Assembly: GCA_016871115.1 (NCBI GenBank)
Contig: VFZP01000004.1
Coordinates: 1-41,540, forward strand
Direction of reading: 5' to 3'
Length of the DNA: 41,540 bases
DNA from: Acidobacteriota bacterium
GTDB lineage: Bacteria; Acidobacteriota; Terriglobia; Bryobacterales; Bryobacteraceae
Each line of letters opens with the position of its first letter. The stretch's first letter is position 1. The position numbers were made by a program, and so were the translations under genes. A model generated the notes under the pieces. That model saw only the letters and a program-made list of their open reading frames with translations. It ran no database searches and was not told the DNA's origin. Below, piece by piece: positions 28,738 through 35,740 of this stretch.

Positions 28738-30143
28738 TGGTGCAGCACCACCTTGCCCGGACCCGCCGCAATCGAGCAGCCCGAAAAGCGCCCCTGCTTC
28801 ACCGGCGAGACGCTGCCAATGTAGAGCGCGTTAAAGCGGCCGTTGGTGTCGAGCGGCGCGATGTTGGTTTGATTCGCGCCGGGCTCGAGCAAAAACTGAC
28901 GGAAGCTCAGCACCGTGAGCGCGGCTGGATCGGTGATGGTTTCCACAATCACAATGGTCAGCACGCGGCGGCCGTTACCCGCATAGGCCGCATAGTCTTC
29001 CACATCCGCAACGTCGGTATCGACCGGGTACCCGGTAATGGCCGCGTCAATTTCCGGTACACTGTCGCATCCGGAGAACGTGCCGGTTTCAAAGCGCGAG
29101 GCAAGGCCGCACAAAAACGCCGTCACCTGCGCGGATACTCGTGCAGGGTTGCACTGCACCGGCGTCGCCGCGGTCCAAACCGATTCCACGGCATTCACGC
29201 TCACGCACGACAGCGCCTCGCTCGTCGTCCCCGGCAAACCACCTGCGCCGATGCGCAGCGCCTGCGTGGATTCGTCCGCAAATGCCGTCGCCTGATCGTT
29301 CACGCGATTGATCAGCAGATACGGCAACCGCTGCGTGGCGGGCGCAAGAGGCTGCGGATTCGGCACGCCAGTGCATTGCTGCCCCAACGTGTAGCGCGTC
29401 CCCGGCACGAGGCCAAAGTTCTCGGTGTCGGCCGCATCGGGCGCCGCAATCGCAATCGACTCAATCCCGCACGCCGTGCACAGCGGCGCGGAAACTCCGG
29501 CAGCGGCCTGCACGCGAATCGGTGTAGTGCCCTGTTGGCCCTGCGCGAGAAATCGCCAGAAAATCAGAGGCGCCTCGGCCGTCACACTGACGCGCACGTG
29601 CCGCAGGGGCGATGTGCCCGTAGCTGCCGTGCCTCCCGTATCGCTGCCGATTGCGCCCTCCGCCGTTTCGAAATACTCCGGCTCTTCCACCACCGAACCG
29701 CTGTTTCCGGCCGAGCCGCCCACGGCGATGCCACCGAAATCCCAGCGCAACTGGAATCCGCCAGCAGAAGCCCGAGCCGTCTGCGCCGCCGTCGACGCCG
29801 AGCCTTGCGCCGCGTCGGTTCCATTTAGCTGCGAGGCCGCGGCGAGCGCGATCGCGTTGGCGCCGCTCTTCAATTCAGCGCGGATCATGTAGAGCCGCCC
29901 CAGATCAACCGCAAAGCCCATGAAGCCGAACAGCACAGCCGTCAACAGCACCAACATCTGAACGGATGTGGCGCCGGACTGCCGCGAGTGAACGCGCAGG
30001 ATGGTCGTCGAATTAGTTCTTCGGCGGCTCTTGATGCCCACGGGGTCCCACGAACTCCGGTTGCTTTTTCGGTTCTTTCCTATCCTTGCTCTTTTTCTTC
30101 GAAGCCGCGTTCTCTTCGGCCACGGTGGGCAGGAAGGTCTCAA
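28734..30143 (-). CDS. TadG-like (putative Flp pilus-assembly) protein
   Basis: SRQSGATSVQMLVLLTAVLFGFMGFAVDLGRLYMIRAELKSGANAIALAAASQLNG. The real start is probably near 29955-30005, since the ORF-track start overlaps cpaC by about 130 nt. Confidence 0.75.
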   Translation of the reverse strand: MRPSCPPWPKRTRLRRKRARIGKNRKSNRSSWDPVGIKSRRRTNSTTILRVHSRQSGATSVQMLVLLTAVLFGFMGFAVDLGRLYMIRAELKSGANAIALAAASQLNGTDAAQGSASTAAQTARASAGGFQLRWDFGGIAVGGSAGNSGSVVEEPEYFETAEGAIGSDTGGTAATGTSPLRHVRVSVTAEAPLIFWRFLAQGQQGTTPIRVQAAAGVSAPLCTACGIESIAIAAPDAADTENFGLVPGTRYTLGQQCTGVPNPQPLAPATQRLPYLLINRVNDQATAFADESTQALRIGAGGLPGTTSEALSCVSVNAVESVWTAATPVQCNPARVSAQVTAFLCGLASRFETGTFSGCDSVPEIDAAITGYPVDTDVADVEDYAAYAGNGRRVLTIVIVETITDPAALTVLSFRQFLLEPGANQTNIAPLDTNGRFNALYIGSVSPVKQGRFSGCSIAAGPGKVVLHQ

Positions 30144-31434
30144 TGGTATCCGGCAGCTTCACGTTCTCGCCAACCGGTGCCGGCTTGACGAAACGCGGCG
30201 TTACCACCACCAGCAACTCATCGGTCGATTTGCGCGTCGCACGGCTCCGGAACAGATTGCCGATGATCGGGATATCGCCCAGGCCGCGAATCTTGGTGAG
30301 CGTCTGCAGCACGCGGTTGTCGATCAAGCCCGCGATGGCAAAACTCTCGCCGTCCTTCAGAATCACTTCCGTCTCCGCCTTGCGCGCGGCGATGGCGGGA
30401 ATCAAGAACCCTTGCAGCGTGACGGCGTTGGTGTAGTCGAGCGAGGTCACCGCCGGAGCCACCTTCAAATGAATCCCGCCCGTGTGCGTCACCGACGGCC
30501 TGAAATCGAGTTGGATCCCGAACCGCTTGAACTGCACCGTCACCACGGGCGCGGTGGCGCCGCCGGTAGTCGTAGCCTGAATGGTCGGGAACGGAAACTC
30601 ACCGCCGGCCAGGAAATTCGCTTCCTTGCCTTCCAGTGTGATCAGGTTCGGCTCCGCCAAAATCTGCAACAGGTTGCGGCTCTGCAGCGCTTTGATCGTT
30701 GCGCCGATGTTCAGATCCGGGCGAAACACAAACAGGTTCAGCAGGTCGGCAAAGTTGATGGACGTGTTCGAAAACGCCTGGTCCTGAAACTGCAGCTGGC
30801 TAAACCGCGGCGGCTGAAACTGCTGCGTGCTCACGCCGCCCAACGTCTTCTCGTTGCGGCTGAAATAGTTGAACCCGAGTTCAGAAAGCCCCACCCGATC
30901 GACGCTGGCAAACCGCACCTGCAACAGAATCTGCCTCGGCTCCGGCGCAGGCGGCACTTCAAGCAGATTCAGCACCTTCTTTGCGTGCGTAGCGGCGAGT
31001 GCCTCGGCCTGCTTGGACTGCTGCTCATCGCGCGCCTTGCCGGTGAGCACAATCGTCTCGGTGTTGCCAGTCACGATAATCTGCGAGTCCGGCAATTGCG
31101 AGGAGATGGACTTCAACACGCCGTCAAAATCGCTCCGGTCAGCCAGCACATTCACTTCGTACCGGTGTGGCATCGCGGCGGCCGCCTCCCACACTACGAT
31201 GGTGCTGCGTCCGGTGGACTTGGCATTCATCATGAGTTCGCGCGGACTCAACACCACCGCGTCCGCAATCTTGGGCTCTGAAACCGCCACCCGCGCAATA
31301 TCGCCCGGAAACTGGATCAATTCGCCGCGGCCCAGCACAAGCGTCACATCTTTCGGCGGCGCAGTCTGCGCCCACACTGCCGAGGCGAGTAATGCGCCGG
31401 TCCAGCGTCGCGCCTGCATTCTCCGAAGGCTCAT
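30013..31434 (-). CDS. cpaC: CpaC/RcpA-type secretin
   Basis: VTLVLGRGELIQFPGDIARVAVSEPKIADAVVLSPRELMMNAKSTGRSTIVVWE (pilus N-terminal domain); VRFASVDRVGLSELGFNYF; ...TKIRGLGDIPIIGNLFRSRATRKSTDELLVVVTPRFV. Confidence 0.94.
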   Translation of the reverse strand: MSLRRMQARRWTGALLASAVWAQTAPPKDVTLVLGRGELIQFPGDIARVAVSEPKIADAVVLSPRELMMNAKSTGRSTIVVWEAAAAMPHRYEVNVLADRSDFDGVLKSISSQLPDSQIIVTGNTETIVLTGKARDEQQSKQAEALAATHAKKVLNLLEVPPAPEPRQILLQVRFASVDRVGLSELGFNYFSRNEKTLGGVSTQQFQPPRFSQLQFQDQAFSNTSINFADLLNLFVFRPDLNIGATIKALQSRNLLQILAEPNLITLEGKEANFLAGGEFPFPTIQATTTGGATAPVVTVQFKRFGIQLDFRPSVTHTGGIHLKVAPAVTSLDYTNAVTLQGFLIPAIAARKAETEVILKDGESFAIAGLIDNRVLQTLTKIRGLGDIPIIGNLFRSRATRKSTDELLVVVTPRFVKPAPVGENVKLPDTIETFLPTVAEENAASKKKSKDRKEPKKQPEFVGPRGHQEPPKN

Positions 31435-32375
31435 TGAAACATTTCCTGCACGTGCTTGTCGCCGCGAAATACGTCCACCACCACCCGCGGCTTGGGCGGT
31501 TCTTTCTTCTCCGGCGCCGGCTTGGCAGCCGCGGCCAACTTCGCCGCGTTCTCGTCGCCAATCAGTTGCGCCCAGGCTTTCGGATCGCGCACGGCGCCCG
31601 GCACGGGCCGCCCTGCTCCGCGCCGCCCTTGCATGGTGCGCTCCAGCAGCAGCGGGTCAATCTCTTCCATCAACGCCGGTGAAACCTGACTGCGTGTGCC
31701 GCTGTCGATCGGGTTCCGCAGCGACAAGCTGATCTTGCCCTGATTGCGCGCCAGTTCCAGCTTCTGCGCCTGATCCGCCGTCACCAGCAGCGTGGCCGTG
31801 CGGTTCTGGTTGCTGGAACCCGCCGTTTTGTTTGTCGTACCAGGCGCGGGCGCCGGGTCTACCACCGTCTTCAGGCCGATCGACAGCACTTCGACGTTCT
31901 CAAGCACCGTCACCGTCATCGCTTCGACAGCATTGCCGGTGCGTGTGAACAGCACATCCACATGCGCGCGCGGTTGAATCAACCCAGAGGCGCCGGAGGC
32001 ATCGGTAAACGGCACCGACATCGCACGCATGCCCTGAGGAATCGTGGCGGCGATGCCCTCAGCGCCGGTCGTCGCGGTGACGCGCGAATTCGAAACCGGC
32101 TCGCCAACGCTCACCGGATACAACACGGCGCGGCCCAGCAGTTCGTTCATCGAAAGCACAGCGCCTCGCGGCACGTCTTTCTCGGCCACGGTAATCAGCT
32201 TGAGTTTGTCTTTATCGATCTTCTCGCCGGCGGCGAGATCGCGCGCGGCGGCCACCACCTTCACGGTCTTGTCCTGCTTGGGCGCAGCCGTGCGCGAGTA
32301 GAGAAACCACGTCAACAGCGCCGCCGAAATCCATGCTGCACCAAAGGTCGTCAGTAGCCGTTGGCGATCCATCAA
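31431..32375 (-). CDS. cpaB: Flp pilus assembly protein CpaB/RcpC
   Basis: RLLTTFGAAWISAALLTWFLYSRT...VKVVAAARDLAAGEKIDKDKLKLITVAEKDVPRGAV (SAF domain). Confidence 0.92.
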   Translation of the reverse strand: MMDRQRLLTTFGAAWISAALLTWFLYSRTAAPKQDKTVKVVAAARDLAAGEKIDKDKLKLITVAEKDVPRGAVLSMNELLGRAVLYPVSVGEPVSNSRVTATTGAEGIAATIPQGMRAMSVPFTDASGASGLIQPRAHVDVLFTRTGNAVEAMTVTVLENVEVLSIGLKTVVDPAPAPGTTNKTAGSSNQNRTATLLVTADQAQKLELARNQGKISLSLRNPIDSGTRSQVSPALMEEIDPLLLERTMQGRRGAGRPVPGAVRDPKAWAQLIGDENAAKLAAAAKPAPEKKEPPKPRVVVDVFRGDKHVQEMFQ

Positions 32376-32382
32376 GATATCC

Positions 32383-33945
32383 TCACTTTAAGCCCGCTTC
32401 GTTCCGATTAGTTCCGCTGGGGGCGGCCAAAAGTACCGCAGTGCTGTCTCGATACATTTCCCGCCATCCCATCCGCGGCAACAAGGCCAGCAGCGAATAG
32501 TTCGGCGGCAGCAAAGCGTGGGTGAATCCGAAGCGTTCTATATGGCGCTCCGCCCCAGGCCGGGCTTGAACCAACTCCGTATAGTGTCGCATGAAAGCCA
32601 AGCCGTAGTAATCGCTCCGCCCGTCGAAGAACACCTTGTGCTGGCCAGCGAAGCGGTAGATGAGGTAGCCACCGAATTTATCGGGTGCAAGAATCCGCGC
32701 ATCGGAAGGAAGCTCCGCCACGGTGCGCGCAGCCGCGGCGACAGGAAACTCCTCCGGCGGAAAGCCCGTGCGCGCGGCCAAAGCCGGCATGTGCAGCAAA
32801 CCCCAGGCGCCGAGCGCTAGCACCGGCGCCCACGCCAAACCCGAGAAACCCGCGTCCATCAGCCGCAAGTTGCCCGAGTAGCGCATCCCTTTGTGCAGCC
32901 GCTTCGCCAAGGCCGGCCGCAACCCCGAACCGTCTCGCAGCGCCGTCGCGATCGCTCCACCCGCCAGCGGGAGCAGCAGCGCCAGCAGAGGCAACGCACG
33001 CGCGGAGCGCAACGCCATCGCCATCACGCCTGCCAGCAGCAGAAAGTGCGCCACATTCCGTTGCCCCAGCGCCAACACCGCACCCACACCCGCCAGCGCG
33101 ACGGTCATGAGAATCTGCAGCGCGCCTTCGGAGTGAAAGTTGAAGGTTTGAAATTCGCCGATCTGCTTCAGCAACTCCGAGTTCACCAGATACTGCGCCA
33201 CATGCTGGTGTAAATTCCAACCATACGGGTTCACCAGCGTGCCGGCCGCCGCACCGCCAGCCACAGCCAAGTACCCAATCGCGCGCGCATGTTCCGGGGG
33301 AGCCTTCAGCGGCCACAGCACCGGACGCAGGATATGCGCCGATGCATACGCAGCGGCCATCACCGGCAGTAGAAAGAAACTCGCATGGAGATTGGCCCAC
33401 AAGGCGCCCATCACACCACCACGCACCCCCTCACGCCACCCAGCCCCGCTTGGCAGGCGATCGAGCCAAAGCAACGATACAAGCAGCATCACCCAGCCGA
33501 CCACATGCGGGCGGGCCAGCCAATGCAGGTTCACCGTAGAGAGCATCGGCGACGCCATCAGGCAGGCCAAAAGGAAATCGCCGCCTGCCACCCAGTGCAG
33601 CCGGAACCACAACCAGGTGCAAGCGGCGATGAGAATCAGATAGAGCCAAGCCACGCCGGCAAGTCCATCGGAGCGATGCAGCCAGCCCATCAGCACGTCC
33701 GCGCCCCACTCCCAGGCAAACCACGTTTCACCCGGTTTCGACCATGAGTAGGGATCAACGCGCGGCAGACTTCCGGTGGCCAGAATGGACTCCCCGGTGC
33801 GTATATGCCAGCCAGTGTCTGAATCGCGAAACAGCCGCTGGCCGCCGTCGTAAAGGAACAGCGCCCAGAAAAGCGTAAGCGCTGAGCCCGAGAGCGCAAG
33901 GTCGGGCACGGCTATTTTCATCAGGCGTGGAGACACAAAGATCAC
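32383..33945 (-). CDS. Multi-TM GT-C/GT39-like membrane protein
   Basis: 520 aa with many TM segments; early RDSDTGWHIRTGESILATGSLPRVDPYSWSKPGETWFAWEWGADVLMGWLHR resembles GT-C-type first loops. Confidence 0.6.
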   Translation of the reverse strand: MIFVSPRLMKIAVPDLALSGSALTLFWALFLYDGGQRLFRDSDTGWHIRTGESILATGSLPRVDPYSWSKPGETWFAWEWGADVLMGWLHRSDGLAGVAWLYLILIAACTWLWFRLHWVAGGDFLLACLMASPMLSTVNLHWLARPHVVGWVMLLVSLLWLDRLPSGAGWREGVRGGVMGALWANLHASFFLLPVMAAAYASAHILRPVLWPLKAPPEHARAIGYLAVAGGAAAGTLVNPYGWNLHQHVAQYLVNSELLKQIGEFQTFNFHSEGALQILMTVALAGVGAVLALGQRNVAHFLLLAGVMAMALRSARALPLLALLLPLAGGAIATALRDGSGLRPALAKRLHKGMRYSGNLRLMDAGFSGLAWAPVLALGAWGLLHMPALAARTGFPPEEFPVAAAARTVAELPSDARILAPDKFGGYLIYRFAGQHKVFFDGRSDYYGLAFMRHYTELVQARPGAERHIERFGFTHALLPPNYSLLALLPRMGWREMYRDSTAVLLAAPSGTNRNEAGLK

Positions 33946-33991
33946 GGCGGCTCTGGACGTCTAGACGACCGGAAGAGCCTGCACGGTTACG

Positions 33992-34195
33992 CTACTGGCC
34001 GGAAGCGCCGATACTGGCCAGGCCCTGCGTGATGCTCGAGTACAGGCTCACAACGGCGGCCGACAACTGGTTCACGGTTACAATCAGCGCAAGACCGACG
34101 GCGGCCACAATCAAGGCGTACTCCACCAGATCCTGTCCCTGCTCGTCGCGCCAAAGGCGGCTGAAGAATTTCTGCATCTTCTTCGTCATCGTCAT
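33992..34195 (-). CDS. flp: Flp-family type IVb pilin
   Basis: MTMTKKMQKFFSRLWRDEQGQDLVEYALIVAAVGLALIVTVNQLSAAVVSLYSSITQGLASIGASGQ; prepilin cleavage G/QDLVEYALI. Confidence 0.93.
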   Translation of the reverse strand: MTMTKKMQKFFSRLWRDEQGQDLVEYALIVAAVGLALIVTVNQLSAAVVSLYSSITQGLASIGASGQ

Positions 34196-35265
34196 TCACT
34201 CCCGTTCAGTTGCGTTGCTTTTCGCGTCTCGGCTTTCTTTTCCCGCGCCGCGGGCTGCTCCGGACGCCGAGTCTCCGAAGTCTTGAAAACGCGGGCCATC
34301 TCGCGGCCCACCTTGTGCCAGGGATTTTCACCAACCGTACCGGAGGCGGCGCGTGGTGTGATCACTCCCACCGGCCTACCGTCCAAGTCAGAAACCATTT
34401 TCAGGTTGGCGAGCGCGGCCGGATGCGCCGGATCGTACCCCAGCGCCAGGCTCAGTTCCCGCCTCGCATCTTTGAAACTTCCCCGTTCGATCAGCAGCGC
34501 CGCGAGATTGCTGTGCGCCGTGGCCTCGCTCGCATTCTTATCAGCGAGTAATGATAGCGCTGCCTGCGGGTCTGTTACACCCAACTCGGCAGCCAAATTG
34601 TTCCGCGCCACTCTATTGGCCGGATCGCGATCGAGGGCCGCCCGAAACTCGCGCACGGCATCCTCGCCGCGCTCTTGCAGAGCCAGGTTTTGTCCCAGAT
34701 TGTTGTGCAGATAGCTTGCGTCCGGCGAACGGTCGAGCGCCGCCCGATGGTGGCGTTCAGCCGTCAGGTGGTGATTGAGCGAGTCCCGGAGAATGCCGGC
34801 CCAGGAGTGGGCCTCGGCCGGCGCCTCCGGATAGGCGGATAGATAGCCCTCCAAACCAGAGGCTGCCTCCGCCGATCGGCCGGCCCGGTGCAGGGATCGG
34901 GCCAAGTTGAGTTGCGCAGCGGACTCTCCCGGAAAGCGTTCAGCCGCCAGCCGGTAGTGTTCTTGAGCGAGTTCAGGCAATCCGAGCGCGTCATAGCGCG
35001 CCCCCAGGCGCAACCGGATCTCCAGATTCTGCGGCCGCGCGGCCAGTTGGTTTCGCAATTGCCGCGCTTCGTAGTCGCCCTCGCCGGCGTCCACAGCGTT
35101 GCGCACTTCGCTTGCGTCGCGCACCTGCCGGTCCATGGCACTCTGGACCTGAGTATTGCGGGCAGCGACAACGGCTGGAGGCGTCGCCACCTTCGCCCGG
35201 CTCACCGAAGTGGAACATCCGGTCAGTCCTACCACCGCCACCGTCGAAGCCAGTACCTTTTTCAT
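34192..35265 (-). CDS. TPR-repeat lipoprotein (TadD-like)
   Basis: MKKVLASTVAVVGLTGCSTSVSRA lipobox; repeats such as LGARYDALGLPELAQEHYRLAAERFPGESAAQLNLARSLHRAGRSAEA. ATG at 35265 preferred over 35358. Confidence 0.82.
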   Translation of the reverse strand: MKKVLASTVAVVGLTGCSTSVSRAKVATPPAVVAARNTQVQSAMDRQVRDASEVRNAVDAGEGDYEARQLRNQLAARPQNLEIRLRLGARYDALGLPELAQEHYRLAAERFPGESAAQLNLARSLHRAGRSAEAASGLEGYLSAYPEAPAEAHSWAGILRDSLNHHLTAERHHRAALDRSPDASYLHNNLGQNLALQERGEDAVREFRAALDRDPANRVARNNLAAELGVTDPQAALSLLADKNASEATAHSNLAALLIERGSFKDARRELSLALGYDPAHPAALANLKMVSDLDGRPVGVITPRAASGTVGENPWHKVGREMARVFKTSETRRPEQPAAREKKAETRKATQLNGSE

Positions 35266-35657
35266 TCGCGCACAAACTCCAGTTGATCGCCGACCGCAGT
35301 CCCGGTGGACGCAATCACGCCCACCGGCACTTCCACCACCGAGTTCGCGCGCAGGCACAGGGAAATGCGGTTCTTCACCATATTCGGGCGAAGCTTCACT
35401 ACCACTCCCTTGCGATTGACAAAGATCACATCAATCGCAAACCTCATGAACAACGTGTGCACTCCCTCGCTCGGCTTGATCCACAATCCCTCGCCCGCCT
35501 CCAGGCTGGTATGTTTCAACAATCCCGTGCGGCGCTTTCCGCTGGTGTCGGCCGGCATCGCATTGTCCGCCAGCACGGTGCCTTTCGTCAAGTTCCGGAT
35601 CAGCAGGCTGTCTCCCCCAACTTCTGCGAGTTCCGCTTCCCAGCCCACCGTCTTCAA
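35262..35657 (-). CDS. DUF192 domain protein
   Basis: TRTGLLKHTSLEAGEGLWIKPSEGVHTLFMRFAIDVIFVNRKGVVVKL-type segment and VVEVPVG; overlaps the TPR lipoprotein by 4 nt. Confidence 0.85.
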   Translation of the reverse strand: MKTVGWEAELAEVGGDSLLIRNLTKGTVLADNAMPADTSGKRRTGLLKHTSLEAGEGLWIKPSEGVHTLFMRFAIDVIFVNRKGVVVKLRPNMVKNRISLCLRANSVVEVPVGVIASTGTAVGDQLEFVRE

Positions 35658-35740
35658 TTCGAAAACCCGCCCAAACTAATGAAGTTGCGGACTGCGCGGC
35701 GAAACTTCTGTCGTTCTAAAGGGTTTAGGGTATCGTAATA

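Noticed and set aside
28527-31281. Long plus-strand ORFs (433 aa, 426 aa) opposite the Tad genes
   Set aside because: Arg/His-rich shadow ORFs; the opposite strand encodes well-recognised TadG-like and CpaC proteins.
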